The notes below the pieces were generated by a model. That model saw only the letters and a list, made by a program, of their open reading frames with translations. It was not told the origin of the DNA and made no database searches. A program made the translations under genes and the position numbers. A DNA stretch of 64,000 nt from Nonomuraea rhodomycinica (GTDB lineage: Bacteria; Actinomycetota; Actinomycetes; Streptosporangiales; Streptosporangiaceae): the NCBI RefSeq assembly GCF_013363995.1, contig NZ_JABWGO010000001.1, positions 1,373,222-1,437,221 of the forward strand, read 5' to 3'. Each line of letters starts with the position of its first letter. Positions within the stretch are counted from its first letter, which is position 1. This document shows, in pieces, positions 19,978-27,592 of this stretch.

Positions 19978-20091
19978 ACACGCCCGCCGGACTACGCGCT
20001 CACCGAGCGGGGCACGACACTCCTGGACGTCGTACGCCGTACGTGGCTCCGAGCCGCGACCGACCACGTCAGGAGACGAGCAGACGAGTGG
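19978..20091 (+). pseudogene. Possible remnant of a winged-helix (HxlR-like) regulator C-terminus
   Basis: Between the MBL hydrolase stop and the CoA-transferase start, one frame reads RPPDYALTERGTTLLDVV followed by an amphipathic helix (RRTWL..., RRRADEW). That resembles the end of HxlR/MarR winged-helix proteins (the wing strand PP..Y.LT..G..L..V and the last helix). There is no start codon and no N-terminal HTH, so if real it is a 5'-deleted fossil. The similarity is short and judged by eye. Confidence 0.35.
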
Positions 20092-21362
20092 ACAGCGAAG
20101 CGTCAGAGGCGGCACCGGACCGTCCGGCCGGGCGGCCCTCACAGCCGCTGCGCGGCATGCGGGTCGTCGAGATCTCCGGGTACGTGGCCACCCCGCTGAC
20201 CGGCATGACGCTGGCCCAGCTGGGCGCGGACGTGATCCGGGTCGAGCCGATCGGCGGCGCGCCCGACCGCACCCGGCTGCCGCGGGCCGCGAGCGGGACG
20301 AGCCTGTACTGGTCGGGGCTGAACAAGGGCAAGCGCGCCGTCGAGGTGGACCTGTCGCGCGAGGCGGGGCGCCGGCTCGTCGCCGACCTGGTCGTCAGCG
20401 GCGGGGCACGCGGCGGGATCGTGATCATGAACGTCGAGGGGTTCCCCGAGCTGCGCCACGAGCGGTTGCGGGAGCGCCGCCCCGACGTGATCCACGTGCT
20501 GCTCACCGGCCGCCGCGACGGCGGGGCCGCGGTGGACTACACCGTCCAGGCGGCCACCGGGTTCCCCCTGCTGACCGGGCCGGAGGGCGACCCGCGGCCG
20601 GTCAACAGCGTCGTGCCCGCCTGGGACGTCGCCGCCGGCCTCTACCTGGCGACCGGGCTGCTGGCCGCCGAACGGCACCGGCTGCTGACCGGTGAGGGGC
20701 AGCAGGTGCGGGTCGCGCTGGAGGACGTCGCCCTGGCGACCGCCGGTAACCTCGGCTACCTCGCCGAGGCGCAGGTCAACGGCACGCCGCGGGAGCGCTG
20801 CGGCAACCACGTCCACGGCACCTTCGGCCGCGACTTCGCCACCTCGGACGGCGGCCGGCTCATGATCGTGGCGCTCACGGCCCGGCACTGGCGCGACCTC
20901 GTCGCCACGACCGGCCTCACCGAGGCGGTCGCGGCGCTGGCCCGCGCGCTCGGAGCGGACTTCGGCGAGGAGGCCGAGCGTCACCGGCATCGCGGGCTGC
21001 TGGCCGAGCTGCTCGCGGGCTGGTTCGGCGCGCGGACGCTGGCCGAGGCCGAGGCGGCCCTGCGGCCCACGCGCGTGCTGTGGTCGGCGTACCGGAGCTT
21101 CGCCGATCTTGCCGCCGGCGACGCGCTGCGGGACGATCCGCTGATGGCGGAGCTCGTCCAGCCGGGGGTCGGCCGGCACTGGGCGCCCGGCTCACCCGTG
21201 GTGATGGACGGCCGGCAGGCGCCCCCGGCCCCGGCTCCACCGGTGGGCCGGCACACCGGCGAGGTGCTGCGGGCCGAGCTGGGCCTGTCGGCCGAGGAGC
21301 TGGCGACGCTGAGGGACGACGGCGTCATCGGGCCATGCGACGACGGGGGGGAGGCGGAGTGA
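20088..21362 (+). CDS. CaiB/BaiF family CoA-transferase (class III)
   Basis: 424 aa. It transfers CoA between carboxylic acids. The first domain has GMRVVEISGYVATPLTGMTLAQLGADVIRVEP, and LNKGKRAVEVDL follows. The probable catalytic Asp is near residue 179 in PAWDVAAGLYLATG, and GEGQQVRVALEDVA is the usual closing strand. The start is GTG 20088, with AGGAG 12 nt upstream, rather distant. Its stop overlaps by GTGA the first codon of a short SDR-like scrap, itself overlapping the dehydratase start. The adjacent dehydratase and thioesterase suggest catabolism of a CoA-bound acid. Confidence 0.88.
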   Translation: MDSEASEAAPDRPAGRPSQPLRGMRVVEISGYVATPLTGMTLAQLGADVIRVEPIGGAPDRTRLPRAASGTSLYWSGLNKGKRAVEVDLSREAGRRLVADLVVSGGARGGIVIMNVEGFPELRHERLRERRPDVIHVLLTGRRDGGAAVDYTVQAATGFPLLTGPEGDPRPVNSVVPAWDVAAGLYLATGLLAAERHRLLTGEGQQVRVALEDVALATAGNLGYLAEAQVNGTPRERCGNHVHGTFGRDFATSDGGRLMIVALTARHWRDLVATTGLTEAVAALARALGADFGEEAERHRHRGLLAELLAGWFGARTLAEAEAALRPTRVLWSAYRSFADLAAGDALRDDPLMAELVQPGVGRHWAPGSPVVMDGRQAPPAPAPPVGRHTGEVLRAELGLSAEELATLRDDGVIGPCDDGGEAE

Positions 21363-21412
21363 CGCTGGGCAGCGGCAGGATGGCGGTCGTCTCCGGCGGC
21401 GGGCGCCGATGA
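21359..21412 (+). pseudogene. 17-codon remnant of an SDR gene inside the operon
   Basis: GTG at 21359 overlaps the CoA-transferase stop (GTGA). It opens a frame reading VTLGSGRMAVVSGGGRR and ends at TGA 21410-21412, which overlaps the ATG of the dehydratase (ATGA). The peptide is the start of a typical SDR (GRVAVVTGGGRGIG) cut inside the cofactor glycine loop. The simplest reading is an internal deletion of an SDR gene that kept both overlaps. Confidence 0.5.
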
Positions 21413-22272
21413 GCCCGGACCCCCTGTCCCGATGGGAGCCGCACACGGTCACGACGACGGAGACGGTCGACCCGGGTCCCGTGGCGGCGCTGGTGGCCCT
21501 GTTCGACGACGGCACGCCGCCGATCGGCCCCGGGGACCCCCTGCCGCCCCTGTGGCACTGGCTCGCCCTGGCCCGCTGGCCCCGTTCCTCCACGCTGGGC
21601 CCGGACGGCCATCCGGCGCGCGGGACGTTCCTGCCGCCTGTCGAGCTGCCGCGGCGGATGTTCGCGGGCGGCGAGGTCGCCTTCCACGCCCCGCTTGCGG
21701 TGGGCGCGACGGTGCGCCGGGAGTCGTCCGTCGAGTCGGTCGCCGAGAAGCCGGGGCGCTCCGGTCCGCTCGTCGTCGTGTCCGTCGCCACCAGGTTGTA
21801 CGACGAGGGCGGCCGGCTCGCGATCGAGGAGCGGCAGGACCTCGTCTACCGGGATCGCGCAGCCGCCCCGCCATCGGAGGCCCGGCGGGAGCCCGCGCCC
21901 CCCTCCGGCGCGCCCCTCACCCGGACCGGCGCGTGGGCCTGGGACCTCGCCACGGACCCGGTGCTGCTCATGCGGTTCAGCGCGGCGACCTCCAACCCGC
22001 ACCGCATCCACTACGACTGGCCGTACGCCACCCGCGTCGAGGGCTATCCCGGCCTGGTGGTGCACGGGCCGCTGATGACGCTCGCGCTGGCGGAGATGCT
22101 CCGGCTGGAGGGGCACGGCGGCCGGGTGGAACGGATGCGGCACCGCATCCGGAGGCCGCTGTTCTGCGGCCAGGCCGCGCGGCTGCGGCGGATCGAGGAC
22201 GCCCCTCTCACCCTGGGCGTCCTCACGCCGGACTCACCCGAGCCCTGCGCCGTCCTGACGGTCGAGGGGTGA
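21409..22272 (+). CDS. Double-hotdog acyl-CoA dehydratase (mesaconyl/itaconyl-CoA hydratase-like)
   Basis: 287 aa with an N-terminal FAS1-like MaoC hotdog (about 1-150) and a C-terminal MaoC hotdog. The hydratase signature is visible: RFSAATSNPHRIHYD then YPGLVVHGPLMTLALAEML. Family members hydrate mesaconyl-C4-CoA, itaconyl-CoA or related enoyl-CoAs. ATG 21409 overlaps the stop of the SDR remnant (ATGA), so translation is coupled to the CoA-transferase message. Together with the CoA-transferase it suggests activation and hydration of an unsaturated dicarboxylic or branched acid. Confidence 0.8.
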   Translation: MSPDPLSRWEPHTVTTTETVDPGPVAALVALFDDGTPPIGPGDPLPPLWHWLALARWPRSSTLGPDGHPARGTFLPPVELPRRMFAGGEVAFHAPLAVGATVRRESSVESVAEKPGRSGPLVVVSVATRLYDEGGRLAIEERQDLVYRDRAAAPPSEARREPAPPSGAPLTRTGAWAWDLATDPVLLMRFSAATSNPHRIHYDWPYATRVEGYPGLVVHGPLMTLALAEMLRLEGHGGRVERMRHRIRRPLFCGQAARLRRIEDAPLTLGVLTPDSPEPCAVLTVEG

Positions 22273-22331
22273 GCCGCCCCCCGTGAGCCGCCTCGGGTGC
22301 CGGCCGGAGAATGTCGGTGGGGCGCTGTTGA

Positions 22332-22820
22332 ATGCGTCCCATGGACACGCACACCGGCCGACCCGCCACGGGCACGGGCACGGACACGGACGCCGACCGG
22401 CGTGGACCGATCTGGGACATGATCACGGGGCGCCTCCCACCGTCGCCCGCGGCGGCCACCCTGGGGTGGCAGCTCGTCGCGGTGGACCCCGAGCAGGGCA
22501 CGATCGAGGTGGCGTTCGAGGCCGGTGAGCAGTTCACCAACCCCGTGGGCGTGGTCCAGGGCGGCTTCCTGGCCGCGATGCTCGACGACACCATGGGTCC
22601 GGCGCTCGTCCTCACGCTCCCGGCCGGCCAGTTCGCGCCGACGCTCGACCTCCAGGTCCAGTTCCTCCGCCCGGCCCGCCCCGGACGGCTCGTGGGGCGG
22701 GGCCGGGTCGTACGGCGCGGCAGAGAGGTGTGCTTCCTCGCGGGCGAGCTGACCGGCCCCGACGGGAGGCTGGTGGCCACGGCGACGGCGACCGCCTACA
22801 TCCAGCCGATACGGCGCTGA
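22332..22820 (+). CDS. PaaI-type hotdog thioesterase
   Basis: 162 aa (153 if the second ATG at 22341 is used). Single hotdog domain with FTNPVGVVQGGFLAAMLDDTMGPAL, equivalent to the PaaI active-site segment (N.xG.xHGG.. with HGG replaced by QGG), and a closing strand LQVQFLRPARPG. It would hydrolyse an acyl-CoA and release CoA, which suits the preceding CoA-transferase and dehydratase. A 59-nt gap separates it from the dehydratase. A 21-bp tandem repeat follows. Confidence 0.82.
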   Translation: MRPMDTHTGRPATGTGTDTDADRRGPIWDMITGRLPPSPAAATLGWQLVAVDPEQGTIEVAFEAGEQFTNPVGVVQGGFLAAMLDDTMGPALVLTLPAGQFAPTLDLQVQFLRPARPGRLVGRGRVVRRGREVCFLAGELTGPDGRLVATATATAYIQPIRR

Positions 22821-22837
22821 CCGCGGCCCGCGCCGTC

Positions 22838-22955
22838 CGCCGTCCTACCGAGGCCGTGCGCCGTCCTACCGAGGCCGTGCGCCGTCCTACCGAGGCAGTC
22901 CGGCGTCCTACCGAGGCCTCACGCCGTCCTGGCGAGGCGGTCCGGCGTCCTAGCG
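22838..22955. repeat. 21-bp tandem repeat, about 5.6 copies
   Basis: Head-to-tail 21-bp units with core CCGTCCTACCGAGGC, the first two identical and later ones diverging. They fill the space between two convergent genes and run into the stop codon of the SDR gene at 22950. One frame would read a heptad (AVRRPTE)n, but no gene uses it. The unit length and position at a stop codon match the repeat at 14153. Confidence 0.92.
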
Positions 22956-23708
22956 GGTGAGGTGCCGCCCGCCCGCCACGGACAGGATCTCGCCGTTGAC
23001 GTGCCCGTTGGCCGCCGAGCCGAGGTAGGCCGCCGCCGACGCCACGTCCTCCGGCGTGCAGATCCGGCCCGTCGGCGTCTGCGCGCTCTCGGCGTCCACG
23101 GCGTCCTGGCCGAGCCACGGCGTGGACAGCACCCGGTCGGTGAGGGTGAAGCCGGGCCGTACGACGTTCGTGAGCACGCCGTGCCCGGCCTCCCTGACGG
23201 CGAGCACCTTCGCGGCCGTCTCCAGCGCGCCCTTGGCCGCCGGGTACGTCACTCCCGCCGGAACCGGCTGGTCCACCACGTCGGACGAGATCAGCACCAG
23301 CCGTCCCCACCCGGCGTTCCGCATTCCGGGGAGCACCGCGTCGACCAGCATCAGCGTCCCGGTCACGTTCGCGGCGAAGCCGTCGTTGAGCGTCTGCCAG
23401 GTCTCCGGGCCTCTCTCCGGCCAGGCCACCGCGTTGGCGACGAGGACCGCCACGGCGCCCAGCTCACGCTCGACCTCGGCGACCGCCGACGCGATCGACC
23501 CCGGGTCGCTCTGGTCGACGCGCACCGCGACGGCCTTCCCGCCGGAGCTCGCGATCTCCTCGACCAGGCCGCGGGCGCCTTCCTCGTCGCTGTGCCATCC
23601 CGCGGCGACCAGTGCGCCCTCGCGGGCGAACGTCGTGGCGATCGCCGGGCCGATGCCGCCGGAAGCCCCGGTGACCAGGACCACGCGTCCTGCGAGTCCC
23701 AGATCCAT
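22950..23708 (-). CDS. SDR family oxidoreductase
   Basis: 252-residue classical SDR with TGASGGIG at about residue 14, catalytic Ser in LISSDVV, YPAAK as the YxxxK motif, and RPGFTLTD in the substrate loop. The C-terminus NGEILSVAGGRHLTR is typical for the family. ATG 23708 has GGAGGG 3 nt upstream. It is divergent from marR, with two direct repeats in the 61-nt intergenic region, so MarR probably controls it. Substrate unknown. Confidence 0.92.
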   Translation of the reverse strand: MDLGLAGRVVLVTGASGGIGPAIATTFAREGALVAAGWHSDEEGARGLVEEIASSGGKAVAVRVDQSDPGSIASAVAEVERELGAVAVLVANAVAWPERGPETWQTLNDGFAANVTGTLMLVDAVLPGMRNAGWGRLVLISSDVVDQPVPAGVTYPAAKGALETAAKVLAVREAGHGVLTNVVRPGFTLTDRVLSTPWLGQDAVDAESAQTPTGRICTPEDVASAAAYLGSAANGHVNGEILSVAGGRHLTR

Positions 23709-23723
23709 GTGCCCTCCATATAT

Positions 23724-23749
23724 TTAGCCGACTACTTATTAGCCGACTA
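23724..23749. promoter_or_regulatory. Two direct copies of TTAGCCGACTA (MarR operator)
   Basis: TTAGCCGACTA occurs twice with 4 nt between (23724-23734 and 23739-23749). Each contains the near-palindrome TAGCCGACTA. They overlap the expected promoter positions of both the SDR and marR genes. Confidence 0.6.
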
Positions 23750-23757
23750 TACATCTA

Positions 23758-23763
23758 TAGGAT
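23758..23763 (+). promoter_or_regulatory. -10 box TAGGAT, leaderless start of marR
   Basis: TAGGAT, 6 nt, then the GTG at 23770. The operator copies lie just upstream, where the -35 region would be. Confidence 0.55.
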
Positions 23764-23769
23764 GGCCTC

Positions 23770-24231
23770 GTGGACACGACCGAGGCGATCCGCGTCAACC
23801 GGGCGCTGAACAAGATGAGCAAGCTCTACCGCGCCGCGAAGGCCCGCAAGCTGGCGGCGCTCGGGCTGCACCCGGGGCAGGACGTCATGCTGTGGTTCCT
23901 CGCGCAGGAGCCGGACGGGATCACGGTCTCGGAGCTCGCGGCCCGGCTCGGGATCGAACCCCCGACCGCCACGCGCAGCCTCGCCCGGCTGGAGGGCGGC
24001 GGCTGGTTCCGCCGCGAGCCGGTGCCCACGGACCGCCGCCAGGTGCGCATCGTCGTCACGGAGGCCGGTCACGCGCTGGTCCCCCGGATCGAGCGGGCCT
24101 GGGCCGAGCTCGCGGAGGAGGCGATGGGCGGGGTGAGCGACGAGCAGCGCGAGACCGCCCTCCTCGCCCTCGAACACGCCAACGCCCGCCTGCGCGGCCT
24201 CGTCGACGAGACCGCCCTGACGGACGAGTGA
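23770..24231 (+). CDS. MarR family transcriptional regulator
   Basis: 153 aa. The winged-helix core is ITVSELAARLGIEPPTATRSLARLEGGGWFRREPVPTDRR-like (residues about 55-97, with the DxR wing). The helices before and after form the dimer interface. The GTG start at 23770 is supported by a leaderless promoter. It likely represses itself and the divergent SDR. Confidence 0.92.
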   Translation: MDTTEAIRVNRALNKMSKLYRAAKARKLAALGLHPGQDVMLWFLAQEPDGITVSELAARLGIEPPTATRSLARLEGGGWFRREPVPTDRRQVRIVVTEAGHALVPRIERAWAELAEEAMGGVSDEQRETALLALEHANARLRGLVDETALTDE

Positions 24232-24392
24232 CGCCTACGACGGGCCGGTAGCCCCCTGACGGACGGGACGCCTGCCACGGACCAGCGACCCTTTGACACG
24301 CGAGTGACGTAGCAGCACTTCTCCTTCGGCCCCGGGGCCGACGGCCCTCCCCCCGGCGGGGGAAGCGCATGCCCCTTCCCGGGGAGGCGCGG

Positions 24393-24419
24393 ATGGCCGT
24401 CCGGCCGACATGCTCATGA
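24393..24419 (+). CDS. Eight-codon leader peptide upstream of a membrane protein
   Basis: GGGGAGGCGCGG, a good ribosome binding site, precedes ATG 24393, which opens MAVRPTCS and stops at TGA 24417-24419. That stop overlaps ATG 24416 of the membrane protein by ATGA. The peptide is probably a coupling leader rather than a product. A chance reading frame is the alternative. Confidence 0.35.
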   Translation: MAVRPTCS

Positions 24420-25426
24420 CCATGCACGCCGAAGCAGGGGACCGCGGCGCCAGGAGCCGCGGCGTCACCAGCGAAAGCGCCGGCCGCCGCGACGCCGGCA
24501 TCCAGGGCGCCGGCATCCGGGACGCCGGGAGCCGCAGGCGCACGGCGCTGCGCCGCGTCGCCGCGTACACCGCGGCGGGCTCGATGTCCCTCTACCTCAT
24601 GGTGAAGATCGTCTGGATCGTCCTGGAGCTGCGTCACGGCACGGCCGACTGGGTGCTGCTCAACCTGGTCACGGTCGTGATGGCGCTGACCGGGATCACC
24701 CTCGGCCTGGCGCTCGGGCAGCCGTGGGGCATGCGGGTGCCGGCCTGGCTGGTGCTGCCGTTCGCCTGGATCGGCAGCGGCTTCCTCGTGTCCCTGCTGC
24801 CGTACATGCTGGTCAGCGGCTTCCTGGAGCGGGAACCGGCCGCGCCGGGCGACGGCGCGGCCATGCCGGCGTGGGAGGCGGTGTTCCTCTCGGTGGGGTT
24901 CGCCGGGATGGCGGTGGGGCTGGTCGTCGCCCTGCCGCTCTACCTGGCGGAGCGGTGGCCGCACGCGTTCGCGGGACGGGTGGGCCGGCCGGGGCCGGAG
25001 GCGGGTCGCGCGTGGGCGGCGCTCCCGGCGGCGGCGCTCGCCGTGGTGTGGTCGTACTGGGCGGCGGGCGGGACGGCCGGCCTGGATCCGGCGGCCCTGG
25101 GCGGGTGGGACGCGAACGCGCGGGTCCTGGTCGGCGACGGCGCGCTGTGCGCGGCTCTGGCGGCCTGGAGCGGGTGGGCGCTCAGCCGGCGGGGCGGCGC
25201 GCGGACGCCGCTGTGGCTGCCCATGGCCGCCGGTTTCGTCGCCTCGGGTTCGCTGTTCGCCTGGGGGTCGTGGAAGCTGCTGTGGGTGCTGCTGCCCGGC
25301 GTGTACCGGCCGTACGAGTATCGCGGCGTGGCCGTGGCCGAGCACGCGCTCGCGATCGTCACGGGTGTCGCCGTCCTGCTGACCCTGCTGCGGGAGTACC
25401 GCAGCCGCGCCTCCGCCAGGCGATGA
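24416..25426 (+). CDS. Multi-pass membrane protein of unknown function
   Basis: 336 aa. After a 45-residue charged, Gly/Arg-rich cytoplasmic start come about eight hydrophobic segments: AAYTAAGSMSLYLMVKIVWIVL, NLVTVVMALTGITLGLAL, LVLPFAWIGSGFLVSLLP, VGFAGMAVGLVVALPLYL and more, to HALAIVTGVAVLLTLL. No catalytic motif is visible. The ATG at 24416 is chosen for its ATGA overlap with the leader peptide; 24410 is also possible. It is convergent with the MFS gene, 18 nt away. Confidence 0.7.
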   Translation: MTMHAEAGDRGARSRGVTSESAGRRDAGIQGAGIRDAGSRRRTALRRVAAYTAAGSMSLYLMVKIVWIVLELRHGTADWVLLNLVTVVMALTGITLGLALGQPWGMRVPAWLVLPFAWIGSGFLVSLLPYMLVSGFLEREPAAPGDGAAMPAWEAVFLSVGFAGMAVGLVVALPLYLAERWPHAFAGRVGRPGPEAGRAWAALPAAALAVVWSYWAAGGTAGLDPAALGGWDANARVLVGDGALCAALAAWSGWALSRRGGARTPLWLPMAAGFVASGSLFAWGSWKLLWVLLPGVYRPYEYRGVAVAEHALAIVTGVAVLLTLLREYRSRASARR

Positions 25427-25444
25427 CGCCCCGGATGACCGTCG

Positions 25445-26671
25445 TCACCTGCTCACGGGATCGGCGTCCGGGATGTCGCCGGGCGTGCGGAACCGCGCCA
25501 TGCCCCGTACCAGGAGCAGCGCCGGGGGCACCAGGAGGATGACGGCCGCCGCGCCCGCGAGCACCGCGCCGGGGCCCGCGAGCCCGGCCAGCGGCCCGGT
25601 CAGCGCCTGGCCGAACGGCATGAGCCCGAAACCGCACAGCCAGGCGAACGAGCTGATCCGTCCGATCAGCCGGTCGGGGATCTCGCGCTGCAGGGCGACC
25701 TCCCAGTGGATCGCGTAGATCTCCACCCCCGCCCCGGCGACCGCGTACGCCACGAAGACCGGCGGCGGCGACGGCGCCAGCAGCAGGGACAGAGGCGCCG
25801 CCGCGTACAGGGCGATCGCGGCCAACGCCACGACCCCCACGGCGCGGGGCCGCCATGCCAGGGTCACCAGGCCGCCGGCCAGGCCGCCGATCCCGTAGCA
25901 CGTGAGCGCCACGCCGTACACGGCGGGCGATCCGAACGCGGCGGTGCTCACGACGGGCAGCAGCACCTGTGTCGGAGCCACGACGAACACGAGGTTGACC
26001 GCGGAGAAGACCAGGATGGCGCGCACCCAGGGGCGGCGCCGCGCCTCGGCGAGGCCGGCGCGGACGTCCTCGGCGAACGACGCGCGCGGCGCCGGGGTCC
26101 GCCGCGGCTCCCTGACCCGGCGGAGCGCCACGACGGTGGCCGCGAAGACCACCATGGTGATCGCGTACGCCACCCGGGTCCCGGCCACGGCGACCAGCCC
26201 CACGCACACGGCCGGACCTGCCATGACGCCGGTGCGGATCGACACGCCGACCAGCGACCTGCCCGAGACGCGCTCGTCGTCGGTGAGAACGCCGCGCAGG
26301 AGCCCGTTGAACGCGGGCCGGACGAACGCCTCCGCGACGCCGGCCAGCAGGACCACGGCCGCCGCGCCCCAGATCGAGGGCGTGGCGGGCAGGGCCAGCG
26401 CTCCGGCCAGGAGCGCCTGGGCGCCGTAGGCCGCCATCACCAGGCGTCGCCGCGGCACCCGGTCGGCCCACACGCCGCCGACGGGCAGGAACGCGACGAG
26501 CGTGACGCCGCGCGCGGCGAGGACCAGCCCGAGCGAGACCGCGTCGCCACCGGCGCGGAGGACCGACACGGTGATCGCGACGGCGAACATCTGCTCGCCC
26601 ACGACCGCGGCCGTCTGCCCGAGCAGCAGCAGCCGGAAGCGGGGGTTGGCGAGGGCCGCGACGCCTTTCAT
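25445..26671 (-). CDS. MFS transporter
   Basis: 408 aa with about 12 hydrophobic segments. The MFS motif between segments 2 and 3 reads GGVWADRVPRRRLV (cf. GxxxDRxGRR). The family resembles actinobacterial drug or metabolite exporters (NPRFRLLLLGQTAAVVGEQMF at the start). The longest frame begins at 26737, but MKGVAALANPRFR at 26671 matches family N-termini; no clear Shine-Dalgarno was found. Upstream is the palindrome GATGCTGTCAGCATC (26678-26692). Substrate unknown. Confidence 0.85.
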   Translation of the reverse strand: MKGVAALANPRFRLLLLGQTAAVVGEQMFAVAITVSVLRAGGDAVSLGLVLAARGVTLVAFLPVGGVWADRVPRRRLVMAAYGAQALLAGALALPATPSIWGAAAVVLLAGVAEAFVRPAFNGLLRGVLTDDERVSGRSLVGVSIRTGVMAGPAVCVGLVAVAGTRVAYAITMVVFAATVVALRRVREPRRTPAPRASFAEDVRAGLAEARRRPWVRAILVFSAVNLVFVVAPTQVLLPVVSTAAFGSPAVYGVALTCYGIGGLAGGLVTLAWRPRAVGVVALAAIALYAAAPLSLLLAPSPPPVFVAYAVAGAGVEIYAIHWEVALQREIPDRLIGRISSFAWLCGFGLMPFGQALTGPLAGLAGPGAVLAGAAAVILLVPPALLLVRGMARFRTPGDIPDADPVSR

Positions 26672-26814
26672 GCCGGTGATGCTGTCAGCATCGGGGGACC
26701 CCGTCCCGCCTGTCCGCTGCGGGCTGACAGCGCCCACCGGCCCAGCCGCGCCCGGCTCCTCGGAGGTACAGCGGCGGTTGACCGCCGATCCTCCGGGCCG
26801 CGATCCTGACCCGC

Positions 26815-27531
26815 ATGACGATCAAGGCCTGGTTCGACACCGACCAGCAGCTTCCGCCCGGCGAGGAGCTCTTCCGTAGCCGGCGTGAGTTCACGCTGTG
26901 GGCCTACACCGTGAGCCACGGCCAGGCGCTGTTCCGCAGCAGCGGAAGCTCCGACGGGGCCGGCGGGCTTCCGCGGAACACCACCGTCGAGGTGCTCTTC
27001 AAGCCCGCGGAGGTCATGCGCATCCGGGACAGATATCACGGCCTGCTGATCAGAGTCGCCCCCGCGGACGTGGCCGAACGCGTCAAGGCCACCTACCCCA
27101 CCATCACGTTCGGTCCCGGTGACCGCGTCTTCCTGCTGGAGAGCCGGGGAGAGACCGACTACATCATCAGCATGGCGGTCGGCTGGCACGAAGACGTCCT
27201 CGCTCCCACGCGCCGAAGCTTCTTCAACGACGTCTTCGCCGGCGACACGCGGTGGCCCACCACGCCCCTGCCGGGCGCCGACGCCGGGTTCGGCGTCGCC
27301 TCGGCCACCGATCTGATCGAAGCCCTCCGCGGCGGCGAAGACCACCAGCGGGTCCGCCGGGAGCGGTATCGCCACGTCTACGTCGTCATGACCCGTGTCC
27401 AGCTCGGCGACGAGCCCGAGATCTCCGGCTCCGGAGTGTTCCTGACCCCCGAGGACGCGGAGGAGGCGAAAGCCACGCTCGCGGCCCATGTCGCCGACTG
27501 CTGGATCGAGACGCTGCCCATCGCGATCTAG
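26815..27531 (+). CDS. Hypothetical protein
   Basis: 238 aa, not recognised. It is soluble with no signal or membrane segment. The sequence is a mixed alpha/beta pattern (MTIKAWFDTDQQLPPGEELF, a central block with VERVKATYP-like helices, and a YRHVYVVMTRVQLGDE strand near the end). GC and codon use match the neighbours, and the amino acid composition is balanced, supporting a real gene. ATG 26815 lacks a clear ribosome binding site. It stands alone between the MFS gene (divergent) and the broken S9 peptidase (convergent). Confidence 0.6.
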   Translation: MTIKAWFDTDQQLPPGEELFRSRREFTLWAYTVSHGQALFRSSGSSDGAGGLPRNTTVEVLFKPAEVMRIRDRYHGLLIRVAPADVAERVKATYPTITFGPGDRVFLLESRGETDYIISMAVGWHEDVLAPTRRSFFNDVFAGDTRWPTTPLPGADAGFGVASATDLIEALRGGEDHQRVRRERYRHVYVVMTRVQLGDEPEISGSGVFLTPEDAEEAKATLAAHVADCWIETLPIAI

Positions 27532-27592
27532 GCCCAGCACTCCCGCCGGCCGCACCAACATGGGATACGGCCTGGTGGGCGAGGCGACAGCA

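Noticed and set aside
22838..22955. 21-bp repeats as CRISPR or protein-coding heptads
   Set aside because: No spacers, units too short, and the (AVRRPTE)n frame lacks a start with a ribosome binding site.
26678..26692. GATGCTGTCAGCATC as an operator for the MFS gene
   Set aside because: A perfect palindrome, but a single copy with no regulator gene adjacent; noted in the MFS entry only.
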